DNA of 16,710 nt from JAIVJN01 sp036732565 (lineage in GTDB: Bacteria; Acidobacteriota; Vicinamibacteria; Vicinamibacterales; UBA2999): positions 1 through 16,710 of the forward strand of contig DAINCF010000100.1 of NCBI GenBank assembly GCA_036732565.1, read 5' to 3'. Under the pieces are notes generated by a model. That model had not been told where the DNA came from. It was given only the letters and a program-made list of their open reading frames with translations, and made no database searches. Each line of letters begins with the position of its first letter. The stretch's first letter is position 1. Position numbers and translations under genes: made by a program. This document shows positions 8,132 through 15,666 of this stretch, one piece after another.

Positions 8132-8204
8132 AAAGCGATACTGTGCCTCTAGCGACGCGGAGCCGAACTAGCCGGTTCTTATCACGGTCTGAGGCGCAGC
8201 CTCG

Positions 8205-9518
8205 CTAGGGTTTCGGGCCTGCCGGGAGCACGAGCTCGTGTGCCTTCTCGGGCGCTTGTTCCGGCGCCGCACCAGCATCCCATGCCGGGATGGGTGTCTT
8301 GCCGGGCGGATACAACGACTCCATCGGCGCCCACACCTTGTCGACGCGATCGGTGAACAGATCGCCGATCAGCAGGTCCGTCACCGTGTTGCGCAGGTCC
8401 GGATAGGCGCGCACGAAGGCGCCAAAGCTGAAGCCGTCGTAGTACTCGCAGACCAGTCGCCGCATGCGATCGACGCCTTCGTTGAAGCCGGCGCCCCACC
8501 GGCCCAGTTGGGCTGCGCTCGTGTCGTCCCGCTCGAAGCCATCGCAGATCGCATCCGCGGCCATCTCACCGGATCGCAGCGCCAGCAGGACGCCGGACGA
8601 GTAGAGCGGATCGAGGAACCCGAACGCGTCGCCCACGAGGACCCAGCCGTCGCCGGCAACCTGGCGCGAGCGGTACGAATAGTCTCGGGTCACGAAGTAT
8701 CCCGTCGCGCGCTGCGCGGTGGCGACGCGCGACTTGACCGCGGGCGCCTGCGCCACCTCTTGTTCGTAGGTGAGCTCGTGATTGTCGCGCCCCTTGAACA
8801 ACCGATCGAACGGCGCGACGACGCCCACGCTGACGATGTCGCCGTGCAGGGGGATGTACCAGAACCAGCCCTGCTTGTCGGCGGTCTGCAGCACCATCGT
8901 CGCGCCTTCGTCCCGGCCGGTGTCGCGATACGCGCCCTTCCAATACGTCCAGATCGCGCCCTTGTTCAGCACGGGATCCCACAGGCGCAGCTTGAAGCGA
9001 TTCTGCAGCAAGGCGGCCTGGCCGCTGGCATCGACGACCACGCGCGCCCGGACCTCGCGGCGCGTGCCATCGACGTCCTTGATGCGCACGCCGACCGCGC
9101 GATCGCCTTCGAACAGCACGTCGAGCACGTGCACGCCCTCGTGGGCCTCGGCGCCGTGCTCGCGCGCGTTCTGCAGCAGCATGTGATCGAACTCGCTCCG
9201 GACGACCTGCCAGGTCTGCGAGCACTCGTGCGGCTTGTTGTCCCAGAAGTAGAACGGCGCGGAGAGCTTGCCGCTGGCGTTGACGAACTGCACGCTGTAC
9301 TTCTTGACGAAGTGGCTCTCCTGCATCTTCTGCAGCATGTTGAGGCGCTTGAGCACCCAGTAGGTCTCGGGGATCAGCGACTCGCCGATGTGGAAGCGGG
9401 GAAAGCGCTCGCGCTCGAACAGCGCGACGCGGTGGCCGCGCTGCGCGATGAGCGTGGCGGTGGTCGACCCCGCAGGTCCACCGCCGGCCACGATGACGTC
9501 GTATTCAGGTGTGGGCAT
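8205..9518 (-). CDS. FAD-dependent halogenase-like oxidoreductase
   Basis: A 437-residue single-component-type flavoprotein. The N-terminal Rossmann motif GGGPAGST (12-19) binds FAD. RFPRFHIGESLIP (38-50) is the segment typical of flavin-dependent halogenases. K73 in HFVKKYSVQF lies where halogenases keep the Lys that carries HOCl (K72 is adjacent). The hallmark WxWxIP is intact as WFWYIP (218-223). GDAFGFLDPLYSSGV is the second FAD-binding motif. Family members chlorinate or brominate aromatic or aliphatic substrates, often carrier-bound, using FADH2 supplied by a reductase; other relatives only hydroxylate or reduce. It starts 12 bp after the radical SAM gene stop, so co-expression is likely. 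Halogenase is the best reading, but activity cannot be proved from motifs. Confidence 0.82.
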   Translation of the reverse strand: MPTPEYDVIVAGGGPAGSTTATLIAQRGHRVALFERERFPRFHIGESLIPETYWVLKRLNMLQKMQESHFVKKYSVQFVNASGKLSAPFYFWDNKPHECSQTWQVVRSEFDHMLLQNAREHGAEAHEGVHVLDVLFEGDRAVGVRIKDVDGTRREVRARVVVDASGQAALLQNRFKLRLWDPVLNKGAIWTYWKGAYRDTGRDEGATMVLQTADKQGWFWYIPLHGDIVSVGVVAPFDRLFKGRDNHELTYEQEVAQAPAVKSRVATAQRATGYFVTRDYSYRSRQVAGDGWVLVGDAFGFLDPLYSSGVLLALRSGEMAADAICDGFERDDTSAAQLGRWGAGFNEGVDRMRRLVCEYYDGFSFGAFVRAYPDLRNTVTDLLIGDLFTDRVDKVWAPMESLYPPGKTPIPAWDAGAAPEQAPEKAHELVLPAGPKP

Positions 9519-9530
9519 GGTGAAACGAGA

Positions 9531-10865
9531 TCAGGTGTATCTGACGCCGGCGTGGTGCGCCAGGAAGAAGTGACGAAGCAGCACGTCGACGCGGAGCAGG
9601 GCGTCGCGGGTGAGCGCGACACGGTCGGGATCGGCGGCGGCGAGGTACCCGTGCTGACGAAGATGCGCGAGCGGCTCGCGGAAGCGGTGCAGCACATCGA
9701 CGCCGTATTTGTCGGCAAAGTACGCTGGAGCGATGGACCCGCGTTTGAGCTGCAGCACGAACTCGCGAATCATGCGCTCTTCGTGCGTGGGCCGGTAGGC
9801 GCGTCCGAGCGGAATCTCACCCTGCTCGATCGCCGCGGCGTAGGTCTCCCACTTGTCCAGATTCTGCATGTGCACGCCGTTGACGTGCCCGAACGACGCG
9901 ACGCCGAGGCCGACGAGATCGGCGCCTTGCCAGAGCCGATCGCGATAGACGAAGGTCGTGACGCCAGGATTCTTGACGGCGGTATAGGCGCTGCCGACAT
10001 GGTACCCGGCGCGCTCCAGCGCCTCGAACGCCTCCTGCACCCAGCGGCGCTTCGTCGACCAGTTGGCGACCGGCTCCGCGAAGCGTCCTTCGCCCTTCAG
10101 CAGGTCGCCGCTGATGGTCGTGTTGAACGGCAGCTCCATCTGGTAGATGGTGATGCTGTCTGGTTCCAATGCCAGCGTCCGATCGATGCACGCCCGCCAG
10201 TTCGCATCGGTTTCGCCGAGCATGCCGGCGATCAGATCGATGTTGATCTGCGGAAAGCCGATCGAGCGCGCGAACGCGTACGACTTGCCGATCTCGGGCG
10301 AGCGATGCGCGCGTCCGTTCAGCTCGAGAATGCGATCGTCGAAATTCTCGACGCCGAGGCTGAGGCGCGTCACGCCCATGCCGCGAATCGCCGACAGCTT
10401 CGCCTCGCTGAGGGTGCCGGGCTCGCACTCGAACGTGATCTCTTCGGCGCCGGACCAGGGGGCGATGGCGTTGAGCCGCGACACCAGCCCATCGAGTTGC
10501 GTCGTCGACAGGAACGACGGGGTGCCGCCGCCGAAGTACACGAAGTTCAACGGGCGGCCGGAGAGGGCGGCGGTCGCCGCGTACATCTCCCACTCGCGGA
10601 CGAGCAAATCCAGGTACTGCTCGACCTCACGCGCGTTGCGATCCGTGTAGACCCTGAAATAGCAGAAGTGACACCGCTTGCGGCAGAACGGGATGTGCAG
10701 GTACAAGCCGAGCGGCACACCCGTCGCGGGCCGCGACTCCAGCGCGGTCTTGGCGTCCGACGAGACGGCATCGGCGGTCCAGACGGAAAAGGGCGGGTAG
10801 TTGGCGACGAAATAGCTGCCGACCTCGGTCTGGTCGAGGTCGGCCACCGGCGACGTCTCGGGCAT
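9531..10865 (-). CDS. HemN-like radical SAM protein (coproporphyrinogen III oxidase family)
   Basis: A 444-residue radical SAM enzyme. The [4Fe-4S] site is CRKRCHFC (C61, C65, C68), followed by YF; the SAM-binding motif is YFGGGTPS. A HemN-type C-terminal domain is present (KWETYAAAIEQGEIP through EERMIREFVLQLKRG). Family roles include anaerobic coproporphyrinogen decarboxylation, heme chaperoning (HemW) and secondary-metabolite methylation or cyclopropanation. The tight link to a halogenase-like gene favours a tailoring role over heme synthesis, as an inference. I chose the ATG at 10865: GGAG lies 3 nt before it, and it precedes the natural N-terminus. A longer frame to 10928 would run through the divergent promoter gap. 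Confidence 0.87.
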   Translation of the reverse strand: MPETSPVADLDQTEVGSYFVANYPPFSVWTADAVSSDAKTALESRPATGVPLGLYLHIPFCRKRCHFCYFRVYTDRNAREVEQYLDLLVREWEMYAATAALSGRPLNFVYFGGGTPSFLSTTQLDGLVSRLNAIAPWSGAEEITFECEPGTLSEAKLSAIRGMGVTRLSLGVENFDDRILELNGRAHRSPEIGKSYAFARSIGFPQINIDLIAGMLGETDANWRACIDRTLALEPDSITIYQMELPFNTTISGDLLKGEGRFAEPVANWSTKRRWVQEAFEALERAGYHVGSAYTAVKNPGVTTFVYRDRLWQGADLVGLGVASFGHVNGVHMQNLDKWETYAAAIEQGEIPLGRAYRPTHEERMIREFVLQLKRGSIAPAYFADKYGVDVLHRFREPLAHLRQHGYLAAADPDRVALTRDALLRVDVLLRHFFLAHHAGVRYT

Positions 10866-10943
10866 TATCTCCACTATAACGACTTGGACCGGGTCCCGGT
10901 TTACATGATGGCGTACGATGGGACCCATCTCGGAGCGTCCCAG
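10866..10943. promoter_or_regulatory. Divergent intergenic region with two 13-bp palindromes
   Basis: This 78-bp gap separates the radical SAM gene (-) from the PhzF-family gene (+). It holds two perfect 13-bp inverted repeats: ACCGGGTCCCGGT (10888-10900) and GATGGGACCCATC (10917-10929). Their centres are 29 bp apart, and both share the core GGG(A/T)CCC. A minus-strand -10-like TATAGT lies at 10873-10878. The shared core and near-helical spacing suggest paired operator half-dimers for one regulator; no regulator gene is in the window. Confidence 0.4.
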
Positions 10944-11861
10944 ATGTCATCCCACCGTTACGTGCACCTCGATGTGTTCACCGACCGGCCCTTCGAAGGC
11001 AACCAGCTGGCGGTGTTCCTGGATGCGCGCGGTTTGCGTCCAGAACAGATGCAGACGATCGCCAACGAGATGAACTTCTCGGAAAGCACGTTCCTCCTGC
11101 CGCCGGAATCCGCCGATACGGACGTGCGGATGCGCATCTTCACGCCCGGGCAGGAGCTGCCGATGGCCGGTCATCCGACGGTGGGCAGCGCGTTCGCGCT
11201 GGCGCAGGAGGGGACGATCGCGGCAGGTCGCGAGACGTTCGTCTTCGGCCTTGGCGTCGGCCCGACGCGCGTGGAGCTCCGCTGGACGGGCGGTCGGCTC
11301 GACTTCGCGTGGATGGATCAGCGCCGGCCCGAGGTCCGCCGTCCAGCGACCGAGCCGGGCGAGATCATTCTCGCCGCGGGCCTCGAGCCCGAAGCGGTCG
11401 CGCGCACCGGTCTGCCGATTCAAGAGATCTCGTGCGGCAACCCGTTCATTCTCGTGCCCGTCGATCGCCGAGCCGCGATCGACGCCGCGTCCCCCGACGG
11501 CACCGCCCTGCGCCGTCTCAAGAGCGCATTCGGCGGCGATCACATCGGCGTGTTCATGTTCAGTCTCGAGCCGGTCGAGCCCGACGTCATCGCCTACAGC
11601 CGCATGTTCGGCGCGGGCCTGGGCATCGTCGAAGATCCGGCGACCGGCAGCGCTAGCGGTCCGCTCGGCTGCTATCTGGTCGCCCACCAGTTGGTCCCGC
11701 ATGGACGCGCCGGTGAGATCGTGAGCTTGCAGGGCGTCGCGATGGGGCGGCCAAGCCGCATTCATATCGCGATTACCACCGACGATCGCGACGAGATCAC
11801 GCGCGTGCAGGTGGGAGGCAAGGCCGTGCGCGTCGGCGAGGGCACGATCACCGTCGGGTAG
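10944..11861 (+). CDS. PhzF-family isomerase/epimerase
   Basis: A 305-residue protein of the PhzF (phenazine biosynthesis-like) family, whose two similar halves form a diaminopimelate-epimerase fold. The signature pieces are present: VFTDRPFEGNQLAVF (11-25), the catalytic Glu E47 in NEMNFSES, MAGHPTVGSA in the first half, and EDPATGSASG with CGNPF in the second half. The family catalyses proton shuttling and double-bond isomerisation. Only PhzF itself acts in phenazine synthesis, and no other phz gene is here, so no pathway is assigned. The ATG at 10944 has GGAG (10932-10935) at 8-nt spacing. The frame stays open far upstream only because it is antisense to two minus-strand genes. The TAG stop lies inside a palindrome. 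Confidence 0.92.
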   Translation: MSSHRYVHLDVFTDRPFEGNQLAVFLDARGLRPEQMQTIANEMNFSESTFLLPPESADTDVRMRIFTPGQELPMAGHPTVGSAFALAQEGTIAAGRETFVFGLGVGPTRVELRWTGGRLDFAWMDQRRPEVRRPATEPGEIILAAGLEPEAVARTGLPIQEISCGNPFILVPVDRRAAIDAASPDGTALRRLKSAFGGDHIGVFMFSLEPVEPDVIAYSRMFGAGLGIVEDPATGSASGPLGCYLVAHQLVPHGRAGEIVSLQGVAMGRPSRIHIAITTDDRDEITRVQVGGKAVRVGEGTITVG

Positions 11862-11885
11862 GGGCGGTTCGCGAACCGCCCCTAC
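11858..11885. repeat. 28-bp perfect palindrome, family A variant, supplying two stop codons
   Basis: A variant of the 28-bp family A palindrome with half-site GTAGGGGCGGTTCG. The C-to-T change in one arm is matched by G-to-A in the other, so the pairing is kept. It spans the whole junction of two convergent genes: the PhzF-family gene ends with TAG at 11859-11861 and pdxH ends with TAG (minus strand) at 11882-11884, both at mirror positions of the palindrome. It may act as a bidirectional hairpin at the transcript ends. Confidence 0.9.
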
Positions 11886-12520
11886 GGGCTCAATCGCGTG
11901 CGCGTCCACAGCCCATCGTCGCCGAGCGTGTAGAGCAGTCGATCGTGCAGGCGTCCGGGTCGGCCTTGCCAGAACTCGATCCGCGTCGGTGCCACGCGAA
12001 AGCCACCCCAGAACGGCGGACGCGGGACCGCGCCACCCTCGTAGCGCAGGCGCGTCTCGTCGAATTGGGCTTCGAGCGCCGCGCGGTTTGGAACCGGTGC
12101 GCTCTGCCGCGATGACCAGGCGCCGATTTGGCTGTCGAACGGACGCGTCGCGAAGTACGAGGAAGATTCGTCGGCCGAGATACGGCTCGTGGCGCCGGTG
12201 ATGCGAACCTGGCGCTCGAGCTCGGCCCAGAAGAAGAGCAGACACGCGATCGGGCTGGCGGTCAGCTCCCGCCCTTTCGCGCTGTCGTAGTTGGTGAAGA
12301 AGACGAACCCGTCCTCGTCGAATCCCTTGAGAAGCACGGTGCGTGCGGCCGGTGCCCCATCCAGGCCGACCGTGGCCAAGGTCATCGCGTTGGCGTCCAG
12401 CAGATCGGCGCGGACGGCCTCCTCGAACCACTGCCCAAACTGATGGGACGGGTTGGCCGCGGCGGCGTCCTCGGTCAGCGCCCGCTGCGCATACTCGCGA
12501 CGGAGATCAGCGATGGACAT
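11882..12520 (-). CDS. pdxH: Pyridoxamine/pyridoxine 5'-phosphate oxidase
   Basis: A 212-residue FMN enzyme that oxidises pyridoxine or pyridoxamine 5'-phosphate to pyridoxal 5'-phosphate with oxygen in the cytoplasm. All the family blocks are present in order: RTVLLK (60-65), FFTNYDSAKGREL (74-86), WAELERQVRI (98-107), the SYFATRPFDSQIGAWSSRQS segment (121-140), PPFWGGFRV (168-176), FWQGRPGRLHDR (183-194) and the RLSP C-terminus. The length and both ends match the family. AAAGGTGAT precedes the ATG at 12520. It is convergent with the PhzF-family gene; upstream is a repeat region, so it is probably monocistronic. Confidence 0.97.
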   Translation of the reverse strand: MSIADLRREYAQRALTEDAAAANPSHQFGQWFEEAVRADLLDANAMTLATVGLDGAPAARTVLLKGFDEDGFVFFTNYDSAKGRELTASPIACLLFFWAELERQVRITGATSRISADESSSYFATRPFDSQIGAWSSRQSAPVPNRAALEAQFDETRLRYEGGAVPRPPFWGGFRVAPTRIEFWQGRPGRLHDRLLYTLGDDGLWTRTRLSP

Positions 12521-12531
12521 GGATCACCTTT

Positions 12532-12710
12532 GCCACGGAGGCACGAAGACCACGAAGAGAATTAAGCTAGCCAAGACACAAAGGCACCAAGGAATTCTTT
12601 CAAAGCCAATTTGCCTTCGTGTCTGGGTGCCTTGGTGGCCACCGTCTTGGTGTTCCTTGTGTCTTGGTGGCTAGTTTCTTCGTGCTCATGGTTTCTTCGT
12701 GGCCTCCGTT
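12532..12710. repeat. Large imperfect inverted repeat between pdxH and the membrane-protein gene
   Basis: The two halves of this roughly 180-bp tract are imperfect reverse complements. The left half has CACGGAGG, CACGAAGA, CTAGCC (12567-12572) and AAGACACAAAGG. The right half has the complements in reverse order, including GGCTAG (12669-12674) and CTTCGTGGCCTCCGT at its end. It is built from short related words (CACGAAG, CCAAGGCAC) and is less GC-rich than its surroundings. It encodes no recognised protein, but its right end (12686-12710) forms the last codons and stop of the membrane-protein gene. The rest, 12521-12685, holds no gene I can support. Confidence 0.75.
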
Positions 12711-15535
12711 CGGTCGTTCGCGGTGCGCACGCGCAGTCGAGGATCCTCCACTTCTATCCAGGCGCCGAGGTGCCGACGATCTTTCGAGGTCGTATCGAGT
12801 TGCGCGGGAACGAAGCCACGCTCGGTCGCAATCTCCAATTCAACCACGCGCCGCCCCGAAGAGGGTAGCGTGACCGACTCGGGCATGCCGGGTTGCAGGA
12901 CGACGGTCTGCTGCCATCCGGGTGAGGTGAACGCGACCCGGTTCGGCTCCGGACCGCCGTGTAGAAGCAGGGTCGTTGGCTCGGAATCCGCGTTCGTACC
13001 GGCAACGGCCACGCGCACGCGTTGCTCGCCGACGGTCCAGAACCCCGTTGGTTCCGGAAACACCCGGTCGTCGTGGAAGAGGAACATCGTCGGTCCGTAC
13101 TGCGCGGCCGCCAGCACCTCGGGCGCTTGCAGTCGTCGCGATCGGTCGACGATCGAGACGGGTGTGACGGTAATCCGCGTCGTCGCTTGCTCGAGCTCCC
13201 GCGATCCGACGAAGCCGACGAAGCCGGCGTTGAGTGGAAGCTCGAACTCGGACTGCCACTCGCCGCCGGGCTTCGGCGCGAGGGGCCACTGCCGCGCCGG
13301 CGGACCGAATCGGCCAATCTGCAGCCCGAACGGCTCTGTGGGCGCTGCTGCAAACGGATTGGCCGTGCCCCACCTCACATCGATACGGTAGCGGCCGGCC
13401 GGCAGCGAGAAGCGGCCGTTGTGCAAGACGCGCACGGGCTGCCGATCTCTGCGCGTCCCCGGGTTGACGGTCACCGCCAACCGGCCCTCGGCACCTTCCG
13501 CGGACAGTAGGTGCAGCGGATCGTAGAGCACGGCGTTCGGAAGAGCGGCGCGATCGAAGCGGTCCAGGCTCGCCAGCCGCGCGCGACTCGCGAGATCGAC
13601 GCGTGGCCACGGCGGATCGGCGGGCAAGACGGCCATCGTGAGGTTGACGATCACGAGTGCGGTGAAGAGGGTGGCCATCGCGGTCAGCGACGCTTGCCCC
13701 GGTGTCATCGCGCGCGCGCGCGCCAGCCACCAGCCCGCCGCAAGCGCGATCAACAGCCAGGCGATGCTGTGGAGCGCGGCGGTCGGCGCCTCGTGATGGA
13801 TGAACGTCGGGGCCAGCGTCCAGAGCTCCCACAAGGGTGAGAGGTATTCGAGAATGCTGGAGGTGCCGTCGCGGCCGTTGTTGATCAGCAGTCCGTTGTC
13901 GGCGACCACGAGCAGCAGGGACACGCCGGCGCCGATCCACAGGAGCAAGTGGTGCGCTGCACGCCGAGCGGAGCCAACCGCCGCGGCTTGAAACGCGACC
14001 GCCATCGGCAGCGCCAGAGGGAGAAGACCGGATACCAGCGGCCGGGCCGGCGACGCCGAGCCGCCCCACCAGATCCGAAACGCGCCCACCGTGCCCAGCA
14101 GTCCCATCCAGACGATCGCGAGCTCGATGGCGCGCCGCCGGGTCTCGCCGCCGGTCCACCACATGCGGACCAGCCCGGTGGCCGCGAGCACATACACCGG
14201 TGCATACGCGAGCAGCCCGTACTCCTGATCGAACAACAGGCCCGGCGCGCCAAAGACCAGGTTGAAGAGTCGGGTCTGGACGAGCGCACCGTACGGCGCT
14301 TGCGGTCGCGGCGTGCCCCAGTAGGCGTAGAAAAAGAAGAACCAGAGAGCCAGCATCGCCAGATAGGGCGCAACGAAGATGCTGGACTGCGGCACCCGCG
14401 AGCGAAGCGTCTGGAGGATCTGGTGTCGGGTGCCACTGAACCAGATGCGCGAGAGGCCGACGAGGATCAGCGCCGCGGACATCGGCGAGTACTTCGTGCT
14501 CAGCCAGGGCAGCATGCCAGCAATCGCGCCGGCCAACAGCCATCGGGCGGGCGCGCCTGATGACGTTGAAGCATCCACACGCGGCAGCAGTACGAGCGAC
14601 ACAATCACCGCGAGCGCCGCGGGGATTTCCGGGTACACCGCGAAGCTGTTGAGCGCGAACGGCGGCGAGAGCACGACCGCCGCGCAGGCAAACGTCGCCG
14701 CGCCGACGTGATTCGTGTGGTCGACGACCCAGCGCCACGTCAGCGCGGTTGCGGCGGCGGCAAGCGCCAGCAGGAACGCGACGACGAGTCGATAGCCACC
14801 GAGCCCGTACATCGGCGCGACGATCGCGGGCATGCCCACCGGGTGAATGGAGTAGATCTCACCATCGACACCGCGCGTGAGATAGTGCGGCGCCAGGGAT
14901 TGTTTGAAGTACTCGTAGTAGTCCCCACGCTCGTGGTTGTTCTCGATCTTCAAATCGTGATCGAGCCACAGGCTCTGCGCGATCACGAGATAGTGCGGTT
15001 CGTCGCCGCCAGGGAAGAGCTCGGTGTTGATCAACCGCGCCGCGGCCGCGCCGGTGATGACCAGCGTCGCAACCCCAACGAGCGCCGCGACGCTGGTGTG
15101 CGACAGTCGTTGCAGCCACGTCACCGATCGCGGCGCGATCGACCAGGCGACCCACGCCATCTGCGTCAGCACGAGCAGCCACACGAAATACTTGGCCGGT
15201 CCGGCCAGCATCTGAAGCACAGGCAGTCGATCCGGCAACCACGGCAGGTACGGGACGATCAACGCCGCGAGACCGAAGAGCGGCAGACCGATGGCGGCGA
15301 CGTTCGAGCGACCGGCCACGGCCGCTTGCGACGCCTCGCGTCGCCTCGCAAGCCATAGCATGACGAGCACCGCCATGGCGGTGAACCCGATGAGCGACTG
15401 CCACGGCGGCAGCAGCGCGAGGCGGACCGATCCGTCTGGAGTCAAGACGCGATCGAGGACACCACGAGACACATAGAGGCCGGCCGCGGTGGTCAGGCAG
15501 ACCGCGCCAGCTAGCAGAGACCAGGGAAGCCGCAT
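12686..15535 (-). CDS. Multi-spanning membrane protein, GT-C (family 39-like) glycosyltransferase candidate
   Basis: A 949-residue protein: residues 1 to about 640 contain ten or more hydrophobic spans, followed by a soluble C-terminal domain of about 300 residues. After the first spans a loop carries FPGGDEPHYL with D178 and E179, the acidic pair expected of GT-C enzymes using lipid-phosphate sugar donors. GEIYSIHPVGMPAIVAP follows. The likely role is transfer of a sugar to lipid, protein or glycan on the outer face of the membrane; donor and acceptor are unknown. I chose the ATG at 15535 over the in-frame TTG at 15571, because a minus-strand promoter-like pair (15547-15575) would start RNA close to 15540. 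The last eight codons and the TGA lie inside an inverted repeat, so the tail was probably remodelled. Confidence 0.7.
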   Translation of the reverse strand: MRLPWSLLAGAVCLTTAAGLYVSRGVLDRVLTPDGSVRLALLPPWQSLIGFTAMAVLVMLWLARRREASQAAVAGRSNVAAIGLPLFGLAALIVPYLPWLPDRLPVLQMLAGPAKYFVWLLVLTQMAWVAWSIAPRSVTWLQRLSHTSVAALVGVATLVITGAAAARLINTELFPGGDEPHYLVIAQSLWLDHDLKIENNHERGDYYEYFKQSLAPHYLTRGVDGEIYSIHPVGMPAIVAPMYGLGGYRLVVAFLLALAAAATALTWRWVVDHTNHVGAATFACAAVVLSPPFALNSFAVYPEIPAALAVIVSLVLLPRVDASTSSGAPARWLLAGAIAGMLPWLSTKYSPMSAALILVGLSRIWFSGTRHQILQTLRSRVPQSSIFVAPYLAMLALWFFFFYAYWGTPRPQAPYGALVQTRLFNLVFGAPGLLFDQEYGLLAYAPVYVLAATGLVRMWWTGGETRRRAIELAIVWMGLLGTVGAFRIWWGGSASPARPLVSGLLPLALPMAVAFQAAAVGSARRAAHHLLLWIGAGVSLLLVVADNGLLINNGRDGTSSILEYLSPLWELWTLAPTFIHHEAPTAALHSIAWLLIALAAGWWLARARAMTPGQASLTAMATLFTALVIVNLTMAVLPADPPWPRVDLASRARLASLDRFDRAALPNAVLYDPLHLLSAEGAEGRLAVTVNPGTRRDRQPVRVLHNGRFSLPAGRYRIDVRWGTANPFAAAPTEPFGLQIGRFGPPARQWPLAPKPGGEWQSEFELPLNAGFVGFVGSRELEQATTRITVTPVSIVDRSRRLQAPEVLAAAQYGPTMFLFHDDRVFPEPTGFWTVGEQRVRVAVAGTNADSEPTTLLLHGGPEPNRVAFTSPGWQQTVVLQPGMPESVTLPSSGRRVVELEIATERGFVPAQLDTTSKDRRHLGAWIEVEDPRLRVRTANDRTEATKKP

Positions 15536-15546
15536 CGCGGGGGTCC

Positions 15547-15575
15547 ATCGTACGGGGTCGGGTGTCAACAATCAA
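15547..15575 (-). promoter_or_regulatory. Predicted promoter of the membrane-protein gene
   Basis: On the minus strand, TTGATT (15575-15570) and TACGAT (15552-15547) are separated by 17 bp, a sigma-70-like pair. Initiation would fall near 15540, leaving about 5 nt before the ATG at 15535, so the transcript would be nearly leaderless. The -10 hexamer is the same TACGAT as in the divergent leader promoter. Confidence 0.4.
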
Positions 15576-15618
15576 CAAGGCGACGCGTTTTCGGCGGACA
15601 GTGTTGATAGCTGACACC
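15561..15618. repeat. Long imperfect inverted repeat between divergent promoters
   Basis: The 17-bp arms GGTGTCAACAATCAACA (15561-15577) and TGTTGATAGCTGACACC (15602-15618) match at 14 of 17 positions in inverted orientation, with 24 bp between. It overlaps the -35 region of the membrane-protein promoter and ends 9 bp before the -35 of the leader promoter. It could be an operator for a dimeric regulator acting on one or both directions. Confidence 0.55.
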
Positions 15619-15627
15619 TGCCCCCCG

Positions 15628-15657
15628 TTGACCGGCGAACCTCGGCCCTGCTACGAT
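15628..15657 (+). promoter_or_regulatory. Sigma-70-like promoter of the attenuator leader
   Basis: TTGACC (15628-15633) and TACGAT (15652-15657) are separated by 18 bp, each one or two bases from consensus. Transcription would start near A15664, just ahead of the ATG at 15667. It points into the Ile/Leu/Val-rich leader ORF and the terminator at 15845. Confidence 0.65.
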
Positions 15658-15666
15658 GCCGTCACG

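Noticed and set aside
8238..10943. Plus-strand open frame of 1207 codons running from 8238 into the PhzF-family gene
   Set aside because: Its first 900 codons are antisense to the halogenase-like and radical SAM genes, which have clear motifs. The real gene starts at 10944 with a good Shine-Dalgarno; the rest is a product of high GC.
10947..12431. Minus-strand frame of 494 codons across pdxH and the PhzF-family gene
   Set aside because: It is out of frame with pdxH and antisense to the PhzF-family gene, with Arg/Ala/His-rich low-complexity content and no domain.
12840..14738. Minus-strand frame of 632 codons inside the membrane-protein gene
   Set aside because: Same strand but wrong frame; Arg-rich and without hydrophobic periodicity, while the chosen frame shows many transmembrane spans.
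15536..15571. TTG start at 15571 for the membrane protein
   Set aside because: It would add 12 residues but lies within the promoter and inverted-repeat region, with no ribosome binding site. The ATG at 15535 begins directly at the first hydrophobic segment.
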